Assembly: GCF_000993785.3 (NCBI RefSeq)
Contig: NZ_CP009922.3
Coordinates: 992,001 to 1,056,000, forward strand
Source: Streptomyces xiamenensis
Lineage (GTDB): Bacteria; Actinomycetota; Actinomycetes; Streptomycetales; Streptomycetaceae
Direction: 5' to 3'
Length of the DNA stretch: 64,000 nt
In this document: positions 44,976 through 53,031 of the stretch, piece after piece
How positions within the stretch are numbered: position 1 is the first letter of the stretch
Layout of the letters: each line of letters opens with the position of its first letter
The notes under the pieces: generated by a model
Told to the model about the DNA's origin: nothing
Database searches by the model: none
The model's input: only the letters and a program-made list of their open reading frames with translations
Made by a program: the position numbers and the translations under genes

Positions 44976-46373
44976 CTACACGCCCACCCTCCGTACCCCC
45001 TGCGACGGTCCGGCCGCCCCCGGTCCCGCGCCGCCCGCACCCGTCCGCCGCAGCCCGAAGGTGGTGAACGCGCTCCGCTCCGGCAGCGGATAACGCTCCT
45101 GCCCGGTCAGCGCGTTGAGGATGGTGGCGCTGCGATGCGCGACCAGGCCCAGATCCGGCGCCCCGACCCCGTGCGTGTGCCGCTCCGCGTTCTGTACGTA
45201 CACCGACCCGGTCACCTCCCTGTCCAGCACCAGCCGGTACTCCTCGTCCACCACGACACGCCCCGCCGCGTCCCGGCGCAGCACCGGATCGAGCGCGGCC
45301 AGCAGCGGGTCCAGCGGGCGCTCGCGGTAGCCGGTGGCCATCACCACGGCCTCGGTCACCAGCCGGGAGCGCTCTCCCTGTTCGGCGTGGTCGAGGTGGA
45401 GTTCGACCTGCGTCGTGCCCAGCCGCCCGGCCGTGCGGACGCTCACCCCGGGGGTCAGGACCACGTCCGGCCAGCCGCCTCCGATGCTGTGCCGGTACAG
45501 CTCGTCGTGGATGGCCGCCAGCGTCTCGTGGTCGATCGCCTTGTGCAGCTGCCACTGACGCGCCACCAGTTCGTCGCGGCGCTGCTCCGGCAGGGCGTGG
45601 AAGTACCGGGTGTAGTCGGGTGTGAAGTGTTCGAGCCCGAGCTTGCTGTACTCCATCGGCGCGAAGGCCGGGGTGCGGGTGATCCAGTGCAGCCGTTCGC
45701 GCCCGGGCGGGCGGCGGCGCAGCAGGTCGAGGAAGACCTCGGCGCCGGACTGGCCCGAGCCGACGACGGTGATGTGCCCGGCTTCCAGGAGTTGTTCGCG
45801 GTGGTCGAGGTAGTCGGCGGAGTGCACGACGGGGACGACGGGCCGCTCGGCGAGCGGGCGCAGGGCCTCGGGGATGTGCGGGGCGGTGCCGATGCCGATG
45901 GCCAGGTGGCGGGCGTGGGAGCGTCCGACCGCCTCGGCCTCGCCGTTGGGGCCCAGGCGGGTGTAGTCGATGTCGAACAGGGCCTGTTCGGGGTTCCAGC
46001 GCACGGCGTCGATGTGGTGCCGGAAGTGCAGGGAGGGCAGTTGGCGGCTGACCCAGCGGCAGTAGTGGTCGTACTCGGCGCGCGGGCTGTGGAAGCGTTC
46101 GGAGAAGTAGAAGGGGTACAGCCGCTGGTGCTGCCGCAGGTAGTTGAGGAAGCTCCACGGGTTGGTGGGGTCGGCCAGGGTCACGAGGTCGGCGAGGAAG
46201 GGCACTTGCAGGGTGGCGCCCTCGATCAGCAGTCCGGGGTGCCAGTGGAAGGCGGGGCGCTGCTCGTACCAGGCGGCTTTCAGTCCGGGCTGGGTGTGGG
46301 CGAGGGCCGCGAGTGAGAGGTTGGCGGGGCCGATGCCGATGCCGACGAGGTCGTGGGGCTGTGGGTGGGTCAT
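44976..46373 (-). CDS. DesB-like lysine/diamine N-hydroxylase (FAD-dependent)
   Basis: A 465-residue flavoprotein of the L-lysine 6-/L-ornithine 5-monooxygenase family (DesB, IucD, PvdA type), which N-hydroxylates a primary amine using NADPH and O2. Motifs: FAD-binding GIGIGPANLSLAAL, the family segment FLADLVTLADPTNPWSFLNYLR, NADPH-binding VVGSGQSGAEVFLDLL, VVMATGYRERP and the closing GVGAPDLGLVAHRSATILN. ATG 46373 overlaps the decarboxylase stop by 4 nt (ATGA), so the two are coupled as in desAB. Here the downstream desC and desD are missing. The product may be N-hydroxycadaverine or N-hydroxyputrescine (inference). Confidence 0.92.
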   Translation of the reverse strand: MTHPQPHDLVGIGIGPANLSLAALAHTQPGLKAAWYEQRPAFHWHPGLLIEGATLQVPFLADLVTLADPTNPWSFLNYLRQHQRLYPFYFSERFHSPRAEYDHYCRWVSRQLPSLHFRHHIDAVRWNPEQALFDIDYTRLGPNGEAEAVGRSHARHLAIGIGTAPHIPEALRPLAERPVVPVVHSADYLDHREQLLEAGHITVVGSGQSGAEVFLDLLRRRPPGRERLHWITRTPAFAPMEYSKLGLEHFTPDYTRYFHALPEQRRDELVARQWQLHKAIDHETLAAIHDELYRHSIGGGWPDVVLTPGVSVRTAGRLGTTQVELHLDHAEQGERSRLVTEAVVMATGYRERPLDPLLAALDPVLRRDAAGRVVVDEEYRLVLDREVTGSVYVQNAERHTHGVGAPDLGLVAHRSATILNALTGQERYPLPERSAFTTFGLRRTGAGGAGPGAAGPSQGVRRVGV

Positions 46374-47863
46374 CGTCGCGGGTCCCGCTCCTGGCGCTGG
46401 TGACGGTGCTGGTGCTGGTGCTGATCGAGGACGAGTTTGAGCAGGCCGTGCAGGTCGCTCTCCTGCGTGTGGGGGTTGAGGAGGGTGACCTTGAGCCACA
46501 GGGCGGGGTGGCCGGTGGCCGGGTCCACCGCCCGGGCCCGGCCGAGGACCGCGTGCCCTTCGTGGAGCAGGCCGCGGCGGACGGCGGCGACCTGGGCGTC
46601 GGTGGCGTTCTGCGGGCGGAAGAGCACGGTGCTGATCCCGGGGCGGGCGCGGAGCCGCAGCAGGGGCTCGGCCTCGATCAGATCGGCGAGTTGGTGGGCG
46701 GCGGCGCAGACTGCGTCGACCAGTTCGCCGAGGCCGCGCCGGCCCAGGGCGCGCAGGGTGACGGCGATCTTGAGGATGTCCGGGCGGCGGGTGGTCCGCA
46801 GGGAACGGCCCAGCAGATCGGGCAGGCCCGCCTCGGTGTCGTCGTCCGCGTTGAGGTATTCGGCGCGGTGGGCGAGCGGGGCGAGGGCCGTGCGGTCGGG
46901 GACCGTGAGCAGCCCGGCGGCGACCGGTTGCCAGCCGAGCTTGTGCAGGTCGAGGGTGACGGTGTCGGCCCGTTCCACCCCGGCGAGGCGGGTGCGGTGC
47001 CGGTCGCTGAACAGCAGCGGGCCGCCGTAGGCGGCGTCGACGTGCAGGGTGACGGCGCGGGTCGGGCGGTGGGCGGCCACCACGTCGGCGAGCGCGCCGA
47101 GCGGGTCGATGGCGCCGGTGTCGGTGGTGCCGGCGGTGGCGAAGACGACGGCGGGGGTGGGCGGTCGCGGGGACGGGCACTCCAGCGCGTCGAGTCCGGC
47201 GAGTGCCTCGTCGACCGTCGTGGGGTCGAGCACGCCGCGCGGGGTGGGGAGCACCAGGGGGGTGTCGAGGCCGAGCAGCCAGGCGGCGCGGTGTGCGCTG
47301 TGGTGCGCGTCGGCGCCGCAGATCAGCCGCAGGCGCCGGCCGTGGACCTCGCGGGCGAGGAGGACGCCGATCAGGTTGGACTCGGTGCCCCCGGTGGTGA
47401 CGAGTGCGTCGGGGTCCCGGCCCGAGGGGTGCACGAGGGCTCCGATCCCGGCGGCGACCCGTTCTTCGAGGGCGGAGGCGGCGGGGGCCTGGTCCCAGGA
47501 GTCCATCGACGGGTTCAGCGCGGAGGCGGCCAGGTCGGCGGCGGTGGCCACGGCCAGCGGCGGGCAGTGCAGATGGGCGGCGCAGTGCGGGTCCGCCGGA
47601 TCGGCGGCGCCCTCGGCCAGGACGTACACCAGTTCGCGCAGGGCGTCGTGGGCGCCGTGCCCCTGCTCGGGCAGGACGGGGGTGCCGTGGTCGGCGACCC
47701 GTCTTGCCACGCCGTCCGGTCCCCCACCGGGCAAGGGCCCGCACCGGGCGGCGGCACCGTCGGTGAGGGCGGTGAACACGGTGTCGACCAGGGGCCGCAG
47801 GGCGCGCGGACCGCCGGTGCCGCCGGCGAGCAGGGTGGGGTCGTGGGGAGGTGAGGCAGGCAT
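46370..47863 (-). CDS. DesA-like pyridoxal phosphate-dependent decarboxylase
   Basis: A 497-residue group II PLP decarboxylase of the DesA/DDC type that converts an amino acid, in DesA lysine, to its amine. Motifs: AALNPSMDSWDQAPAASALE, VTTGGTESNLIGVLLAR, AHHSAHRAAWLLGL, VVFATAGTTDTGAIDPL, LHVDAAYGGPLLF and the PLP lysine in TLDLHKLGWQPVAAG. ATG 47863 is chosen (AAGGG upstream, conserved N-terminus). It is the first gene of a two-gene operon with the N-hydroxylase. The long upstream region lacks a recognisable iron box, unlike siderophore desABCD operons of Streptomyces, so control and purpose may differ. Confidence 0.9.
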   Translation of the reverse strand: MPASPPHDPTLLAGGTGGPRALRPLVDTVFTALTDGAAARCGPLPGGGPDGVARRVADHGTPVLPEQGHGAHDALRELVYVLAEGAADPADPHCAAHLHCPPLAVATAADLAASALNPSMDSWDQAPAASALEERVAAGIGALVHPSGRDPDALVTTGGTESNLIGVLLAREVHGRRLRLICGADAHHSAHRAAWLLGLDTPLVLPTPRGVLDPTTVDEALAGLDALECPSPRPPTPAVVFATAGTTDTGAIDPLGALADVVAAHRPTRAVTLHVDAAYGGPLLFSDRHRTRLAGVERADTVTLDLHKLGWQPVAAGLLTVPDRTALAPLAHRAEYLNADDDTEAGLPDLLGRSLRTTRRPDILKIAVTLRALGRRGLGELVDAVCAAAHQLADLIEAEPLLRLRARPGISTVLFRPQNATDAQVAAVRRGLLHEGHAVLGRARAVDPATGHPALWLKVTLLNPHTQESDLHGLLKLVLDQHQHQHRHQRQERDPRR

Positions 47864-48194
47864 GGGAGAGCCCTTTCGACGAGGGCGGATGAGTGGCCAC
47901 AAGCTACGCGCCACGCGGACCGTCGATCCCACGGAATGCCATTCTTCCCCCGTTCGGGTGACCCGGGGGGTGTCCCTTCCCGCCAACTTCGCGTGCCGGT
48001 GGGGTGGGTGCAGGGATTGCGGTGAATGCGCTGCCGCCACCGGGGACGGCGCGATCACCATACGAAGAAACGAACGGAGAAAGAATTCCGCATCTCGGCA
48101 TAAAGCGATCACGGAAAATGACAGGTGCTCAGAGATGGTGGAGACCCGCACCCGTCACGCCGTGGAGGAGTTCCGACGCACGCCACGACCCGGC
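47864..48194. other. Non-coding region upstream of the DesAB-like pair
   Basis: About 330 bp without a convincing gene. It holds a 5-bp inverted repeat with one central base (GAATG-C-CATTC, 47934-47944), about 70 bp before the decarboxylase start, and an AT-richer patch around 48060-48125 that could hold the promoter. No 19-bp DmdR/IdeR-type iron box was found. Confidence 0.5.
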
Positions 48195-48223
48195 CCCGGC
48201 CGGCCCCTCCCGGGCCGGCCGGG
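48195..48223 (-). terminator. Hairpin terminator after pepN
   Basis: Perfect 12-bp all-GC stem (CCCGGCCGGCCC and complement) with a 5-nt loop, 14 bp beyond the pepN stop codon. Confidence 0.75.
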
Positions 48224-48236
48224 TGCCGGGCGGCCG

Positions 48237-50729
48237 TCAGCTCCTGGACCGCACCCGCAGGGCGCGGCGCAGGTCATCCGTCTCGTCGGTCAGTTTGCGG
48301 TGGAGGGCGGCGGGGAGGTCCTCGCGCAGTGCCGCCTCCGCCAGGGTCAGCGTGGCCCGCTCCGTGAACGGATGCGGGAAGGCCGCCTTCGCCGCGGCCA
48401 CCGCCAGGGCGTGCCCCCGACGGGTGGCCACGCCCGCCGCGGCCGGGAAGTAGCGTGCCACGTACGGGCGCAGCAGCTCCAGCTGTGCCTCCTCCGCCTG
48501 CCAGAAGCCCTGGGCCGTGGCCGTGAAGAGGTAGTTGGACAGCACGTCCGCCGGGTCGAAGAGCGCGTCCCAGGCGGCGGCCTTCGCCGCTTCCTGCGGC
48601 AGGGCCGCGAGGCAGCGGGCGGCGCCCTCCTCGCCCTTGGCTCCCGGGTCCCGTTCGGCCTCCGCCCGGATCTCTGCCTCCTGCGTTGCGCCCAGGGCCG
48701 CGAGCCGGTAGAGGATCTGCCAGCGCAGTTCCGGGTCGCCGCCGATGGCGTCGTCCGCCAGCCACTCCCGCAGCGGGCGTTCGGTGGTCGCGCAGCGGAT
48801 GGCGGTCCGTACGGCGATGAGCTGTTTCGCCTCGTCCTTCGTCTCCCGTGCCCGGTTCAGCAGGTCGGCGGCCATGTCGGAGAGCAGACCGAGGGCTTCG
48901 GTGCGGCCGGCCGCCGTCGGCAGGTAGCGGTTCGCGATCTGGCCGGTGGCGAAGGAGAGGACGCCTTCGACGATGGCGGTCTCCGGTTCGGCGGGCAGGT
49001 GTCTGCGGGCCGCCTCCAGGTAGGCCCGCGGGGCGAGTTCGGCGTCGCGCACCATGTCCCGTGCCGCGTTCCACACCACGGTGCGGGTGAGGGGGTCGGG
49101 CAGGTCGGACAGCACGCGCTGTGCCGTGTCCCAGGACGGCGTGTCCAGTCGTACCTTGGCGTAGGTCAGGTCGCCGTCGTTCACGATGAGCAGGTCGGGG
49201 CGGTGGCCGCCGGCGGTCACCTCCTGGGCGGGCTCGTCGGCGCCCAGTTCGACGTCCAGTGTCTCCCGGTGCCGCGCGCCGTCGTACACGCCCAGCCGCA
49301 GCCGGTGCGGGCGGCTTCCCTCGTGGGTCAGCGTCACGGCCCATCCCTCTTCGGTCTCCCGCACGCGGGGGGCCAGGAGGTCGGGTCCGCTGGTGCGCAG
49401 CCACGCGTCCGCCCAGCCGTGGACGTCGCGCCCGGAGGCGCGGGCCATGGCGTCGATGAAGTCGGCGAGGGTGGCGTTCCCGAAGCGGTGCCGGGCGAAG
49501 TGGTCGTTGACGCCGGCCAGGAAGGTGTCCTCGCCCAGCCAGGTGACGAGTTGCCGCAGCGCGGAGGCGCCCTTGGCGTAGGAGATGCCGTCGAAGTTGA
49601 GCCAGGCGGAGGCGGTGTCGGGGACGCCGTCCGGTTCGGGCGCGACGGGGTGGGTGGTGGGCCGCTGGTCGGCGTCGTACCCCCAGGACTTGCGGTCCAC
49701 GGCGAACTCGGTCCACGGGGTGAAGTGGGGTACGGCGTCGGCGAGTACCTGGTAGCCCATGAACTCGGCGAAGGACTCGTTGAGCCAGATGTCGTCCCAC
49801 CAGCGCAGGGTGACGAGGTCGCCGAACCACATGTGGGCCATCTCGTGCGCGATGACGACGCCGCGCAGCTGCCGCTGGGTGTCGGTCACCGCCGAGCGGT
49901 AGATGTACTCGTCCCGCAGCGTCACCAGGCCCGGGTTCTCCATCGCCCCGGCGTTGAACTCGGGGACGAAGGCCTGGTCGTAGGAGTCGAAGGGGTAGGG
50001 CTCGTCGAGGATCTCGTGGTAGCGGTCGAAGACGGCCCGGGTGATGCCGAGGATCTCGTCGGCGTCCTGGTCGAGGTACGGGGCGAGGGATTGCCGTACG
50101 TGGATGCCGAAGGGCAGTCCGGCGTGCTCGGTGCGTACCGAGTGGTACGGGCCGGCGGCGACCGCCATCAGGTAGGTGCTGATGGGCGGGGTGGTGGCGC
50201 AGCGCCAGCGGCCGGGGGCGCCGGCGACGGGGGTGGCGATGCCGTTGCCGAGGACGGTCCACTCCTCGGGGGCGGTGACGGTGACGTCGAAGGTGGCCTT
50301 GAGGTCGGGCTGGTCGAAGGCGGCGTAGACCAGCGGGCCGTCGGTCATGCAGCACATGCTGTAGAGGTAGGTGAGCCCGTCCGCCGGGTCGGTGAAGCGG
50401 TGCATGCCCTCTCCGGTGTGGGAGTAGGGCATGTCGGCGGTGACGGTGAGTTCGTGGGGGCCCACGGCGAGTCCGGTCAGCGGCAGCCGGCCGTCGACGA
50501 GGGTGCCGGGGTCGAGATCGTGGCCGTCGAGGGTGGCGCGGTGCAGAGTGTGGGGGCGGAACTCGATGAAGGTGTCGGCGGCCTCGCGAGTGCTGAAGCG
50601 GACGGTGGTGGTGGAGGCGAAGGTGTCCTCGCCGCGGGTGAGGTCGAGGTCGATGGCGTAGGTGTGGACTTCGAGCAGTCCGGCCCGGGTCCGGGCTTCG
50701 TCACGCGTCAGTGTGGCCATGGGGGTCAT
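48237..50729 (-). CDS. pepN: Aminopeptidase N (M1 family)
   Basis: Cytosolic zinc aminopeptidase of 830 residues removing N-terminal residues from peptides. Landmarks: exopeptidase motif NAGAMENPGL, zinc motif VVIAHEMAHMWFGD with the third ligand in NESFAEFMGYQ (HExxH-18-E), and the C-terminal ERAP1-like helical domain from about 520 on. The length fits the actinobacterial PepN (about 830-860). ATG 50729 (MTPMATLTRDEAR) is used; ATG 50720 is an alternative three residues in, and neither has a clear ribosome-binding site. Monocistronic, with a strong hairpin after it. Confidence 0.97.
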   Translation of the reverse strand: MTPMATLTRDEARTRAGLLEVHTYAIDLDLTRGEDTFASTTTVRFSTREAADTFIEFRPHTLHRATLDGHDLDPGTLVDGRLPLTGLAVGPHELTVTADMPYSHTGEGMHRFTDPADGLTYLYSMCCMTDGPLVYAAFDQPDLKATFDVTVTAPEEWTVLGNGIATPVAGAPGRWRCATTPPISTYLMAVAAGPYHSVRTEHAGLPFGIHVRQSLAPYLDQDADEILGITRAVFDRYHEILDEPYPFDSYDQAFVPEFNAGAMENPGLVTLRDEYIYRSAVTDTQRQLRGVVIAHEMAHMWFGDLVTLRWWDDIWLNESFAEFMGYQVLADAVPHFTPWTEFAVDRKSWGYDADQRPTTHPVAPEPDGVPDTASAWLNFDGISYAKGASALRQLVTWLGEDTFLAGVNDHFARHRFGNATLADFIDAMARASGRDVHGWADAWLRTSGPDLLAPRVRETEEGWAVTLTHEGSRPHRLRLGVYDGARHRETLDVELGADEPAQEVTAGGHRPDLLIVNDGDLTYAKVRLDTPSWDTAQRVLSDLPDPLTRTVVWNAARDMVRDAELAPRAYLEAARRHLPAEPETAIVEGVLSFATGQIANRYLPTAAGRTEALGLLSDMAADLLNRARETKDEAKQLIAVRTAIRCATTERPLREWLADDAIGGDPELRWQILYRLAALGATQEAEIRAEAERDPGAKGEEGAARCLAALPQEAAKAAAWDALFDPADVLSNYLFTATAQGFWQAEEAQLELLRPYVARYFPAAAGVATRRGHALAVAAAKAAFPHPFTERATLTLAEAALREDLPAALHRKLTDETDDLRRALRVRSRS

Positions 50730-50784
50730 GCTGCCAAAGGGTGGGCCGTGCCGGACTGCTCGTCGTGGGTGTGGGCGCGAGACG

Positions 50785-51387
50785 TCAGACCTGTTTCCAG
50801 GTGCAGCCGCTGGTTTCGAAGTATTCGCCGGTGTTGACGGTGACGCGGCCGGGCCCCTCGAAGAAGTCGTTGGCGATGATGGAGTCGAACTCTCCGGAGG
50901 CGTCACTGTTGCGGGACCAGTAGCAGGCGCCCATGAGGCTGTCTCCCCCGCCGTCGGTGCGGTATTCGCCGGGGTCGATGTCCTCGCCGACCAGGTAGGT
51001 GCCCGGCCCGAAGGTGGTGTTCTCCGGCTCCGGTTCGGGTTCGGGTTCCGGCTCGCGTTCGGGTTCCGGCTCCGGCTCCGGCTCCGGCTCGGGTTCCGGC
51101 TCGGGCTCGGGCTCCGGGGATTCCTCTTCGGCCGGCTCCGCCTCGGGGGATGTCGCGGGCGGATCACCGGCCCTGGGAGAGGCGGATGCCTCTTCCTGCT
51201 CCGTGCCCCCGGCCCCCAGGCCCACACCGATCAGCAGGCAGACGATCCCGACGGCGGCGTGCGTGAGGATGGTCTTGCCCTGGCCCTTTTTCTTCGGTCC
51301 CGGGACCGTGTACGGCCCCGGGACGGTGGGCGGGGGTCCCTGCTGGGGGTGTGGCGGGTAGGCGGGCTGCTGCGGCGGTTGGGTCAT
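50785..51387 (-). CDS. Membrane-anchored protein with Pro-Glu repeat
   Basis: A 200-residue predicted single-pass surface protein. A proline-rich cytoplasmic N-terminus (QPPQQPAYPPHPQQGPPP, then PKKKGQGK) leads into one membrane helix (about 41-62). An extracellular region follows, dominated by alternating Pro-Glu (roughly 95-130). The C-terminal globular part (about 130-200) has TFGPGTYLVGEDIDPGEYRT and CYWSRNSDASGEFDSIIANDFF, with two Cys. The C-terminal module recurs in many Streptomyces secreted proteins of unknown function. ATG 51387 has GGGGTGG upstream. It ends 56 bp before the pepN start but has its own likely promoter; function unknown. Confidence 0.8.
   Translation of the reverse strand: MTQPPQQPAYPPHPQQGPPPTVPGPYTVPGPKKKGQGKTILTHAAVGIVCLLIGVGLGAGGTEQEEASASPRAGDPPATSPEAEPAEEESPEPEPEPEPEPEPEPEPEPEREPEPEPEPEPENTTFGPGTYLVGEDIDPGEYRTDGGGDSLMGACYWSRNSDASGEFDSIIANDFFEGPGRVTVNTGEYFETSGCTWKQV
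51022..51117 (-). repeat. Pro-Glu codon repeat
   Basis: About 16 hexanucleotide units encoding Pro-Glu, interrupted once by Arg. GG(C/T)TC(C/G)-type units vary mainly at third positions. The repeat is prone to length variation by slippage and builds the extended stalk of the surface protein. Confidence 0.8.
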
Positions 51388-51562
51388 GGTCCACCCCATG
51401 GGTCATCGGCGAGCACGGTCGTGGCGGTGTGGGGGAAGACCGATCCTGCGCGAAGGAGACCCGAACGCGCAGACGTTCGGGTTCGATGTGATGATTCTGT
51501 GATCGTGACGTGTACCCAGGGGGCGTCCGAGGGGGGCGGTGGCCTCCCGGACCGGGGGAAGC

Positions 51563-52105
51563 TCACCCCTCGACGGCTCCCATGAACCACACCGCGTCGC
51601 GATCGCCGATCCCGAGACCGAACTCCAGTCCCTGACCCTCGCCGAGGGAGCACGCCTCCGACCACGTGGCCTCCGCTCCCTCTTCGACAGCGGACGGCGG
51701 TGCGACGGTGATGCCGTCGAAGGTCGCCCGCTCGGCGGGTATGCCGTCCACCACGCACTCGACCACCATCCCGTCCAGCGTCAGCGGGGCGCCGGTGCCG
51801 TTCGTGGCGGAGACCACGACCAGCGCGTACCTGCCGCTGTCGTCGTAGCTGCCGAAATCGTCGGGGACGAACACCTCGCCGACCTCCGCGGACAGGCGGA
51901 GCCCGTCGTCGAGCTCCACTTCCCCGCCGAGGTCGGAGAGGACCCAGCCGGGCTGCTGCGGATCGGGCGTGCCGGTGACCTCCGGCGGCTCGGGGATGGG
52001 CGTGGGGGTGGGGGTGGCCGTGTCGTCCTCGCCGCCCGAGCCGCACCCGGCGAGCGACAGGAGCGAGAGAACAGCAACAGCGGCAATCACGCGGTTCCGT
52101 GTCAT
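51563..52105 (-). CDS. Small predicted lipoprotein with extracytoplasmic beta-domain
   Basis: A 180-residue exported lipoprotein. The signal peptide ends in lipobox LSLAGC-GS (about 13-18), followed by a Thr/Pro-rich linker (TATPTPTPIPEPPEV) and a beta-sandwich-like domain with LRLSAEVGEVFVPDDFG, YALVVVSATNGTGAPLTLDGM and two Cys (VECVVDG, SEACSLG). The domain pattern resembles DUF4352-type immunoglobulin-like lipoprotein domains, an assignment I make only tentatively. ATG 52105 has GGAAGGG upstream. It lies 139 bp downstream of the chorismate mutase gene on the same strand; no functional link is visible. Confidence 0.85.
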   Translation of the reverse strand: MTRNRVIAAVAVLSLLSLAGCGSGGEDDTATPTPTPIPEPPEVTGTPDPQQPGWVLSDLGGEVELDDGLRLSAEVGEVFVPDDFGSYDDSGRYALVVVSATNGTGAPLTLDGMVVECVVDGIPAERATFDGITVAPPSAVEEGAEATWSEACSLGEGQGLEFGLGIGDRDAVWFMGAVEG

Positions 52106-52244
52106 CCCGTCACCCTTCCCCGCGCTCGCGGGGTGTGTGTGCCGCGTGACGGGACTGTGATCCTCGGCGGGTCGGGAGGACCGCTGGGGGCGAGGCCGGG
52201 GCGGGTGTCGCCGCGGGCCCCAACCGCCTCCGGGCATGGGGCGG

Positions 52245-52574
52245 TTATCGGCCTGCGGTGTCTTCCTTGCTCACGGACTCGTTGGCGATGGTCTCGTGGT
52301 GCCGGATGACCTCCGCGATGATGAAGTTCAGCAGCTTCTCGGCGAACGCCGGGTCCAGGTGGGCGTTCTCCGCCAGCTGCCGCAGCCGGGTGATCTGGCG
52401 TGCCTCGCGCGCCGGATCGGCGGCCGGCAGCTGGTGGCCCGCCTTGAGGCGGCCGACCTGCTGGGTGCATTTGAAGCGTTCGGCCAGCATGTGGACGACG
52501 GCGGCGTCGATGTTGTCGATGCTCTCCCGCAGCCGTGTCAGCTCCGCGCGCACGTCGTCGTCGATGTCGTTCAT
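52245..52574 (-). CDS. Chorismate mutase (AroQ class)
   Basis: A 109-residue all-helical AroQ-type chorismate mutase that converts chorismate to prephenate on the way to Phe and Tyr. Typical residues are ELTRLRESIDNIDAAVVHMLAERF, VGRLKAGHQLPAADPAREA, which contains active-site Arg/Lys equivalents, and FAEKLLNFIIAEVIRHHE. ATG 52574 faces the VOC gene at 52607 with only 32 bp between the two starts, so the divergent promoters overlap. The short length fits free-standing actinobacterial enzymes that may depend on DAHP synthase for full activity, as in mycobacteria. Confidence 0.95.
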   Translation of the reverse strand: MNDIDDDVRAELTRLRESIDNIDAAVVHMLAERFKCTQQVGRLKAGHQLPAADPAREARQITRLRQLAENAHLDPAFAEKLLNFIIAEVIRHHETIANESVSKEDTAGR

Positions 52575-52606
52575 GCCGTATACCCTATGCGGCTTATGCT
52601 GCCTGC

Positions 52607-52990
52607 ATGATCGCGACCTTGCAGTGCACAGTGATCGACTGTCCGGACCCGATGGCCCTGGCCCGCTTCTACGGCTCGATCCTCGGCTGGGAGCTGGATG
52701 ACTCCTCGCCGCCGTGGGTGACGCTCACCGACGCGGCGACCCGCCGGAAGATCGCCTTCCAGTACGCGCCCGACCACCAGCCGCCCCGCTGGCCGAATCC
52801 CTCGCACCCCCAGCAGATGCATCTCGATTTCGACGTGCCCACCCGCGAGGATGTGCTGCGCGCGGAGGAGGAGGTGCTGGCGTTGGGGGCGCGGTTCCTG
52901 CACGACAGCGGCGGTCAGACCCGGGGGTTCCGGGTGTACGAGGATCCCGCCGGTCATCCGTTCTGTCTCTGCTACGGGCAGTTGCCCTGA
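52607..52990 (+). CDS. VOC (glyoxalase/bleomycin resistance) superfamily protein
   Basis: A 127-residue single-module vicinal oxygen chelate protein: LQCTVIDCPDPMALARFYGSILGW start, HLDFDVPTREDVLRAEEEV middle and YEDPAGHPFCLC end, the classic betaalphabetabetabeta pairs with a possible metal His in MHLDFDV and an acidic residue in VYED. Members range from enzymes to small-molecule binding or resistance proteins. ATG 52607 is very close to the likely promoter (TATACCCTATGC region), so the mRNA may be leaderless or nearly so. It is followed directly by the metallopeptidase-like gene on the same strand. Confidence 0.9.
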   Translation: MIATLQCTVIDCPDPMALARFYGSILGWELDDSSPPWVTLTDAATRRKIAFQYAPDHQPPRWPNPSHPQQMHLDFDVPTREDVLRAEEEVLALGARFLHDSGGQTRGFRVYEDPAGHPFCLCYGQLP

Positions 52991-53031
52991 GTTCCGCCGC
53001 CGCCCGCGGGGCGTTTCCTCATCTGGCGTCG

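Noticed and set aside
44976..47900. Single 974-residue protein across the decarboxylase and hydroxylase region
   Set aside because: The long open frame only joins the real hydroxylase frame with an arginine- and proline-rich antiframe of the decarboxylase gene; the two overlapping genes with 4-bp ATGA coupling explain the region.
47864..48180. Iron-box (DmdR/IdeR) control of the DesAB-like pair
   Set aside because: No 19-bp TTAGGTTAGGCTAACCTAA-like palindrome is present in the region before the decarboxylase start.
51022..51117. CRISPR-like or minisatellite array
   Set aside because: The periodic sequence is an in-frame Pro-Glu codon repeat inside a gene, with no spacers.
52714..53031. Upstream extension of the metalloprotease-like gene through the VOC gene
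   Set aside because: The frame is open but lies wholly in another frame of the well-supported VOC gene and reads as glycine- and arginine-rich shadow sequence.
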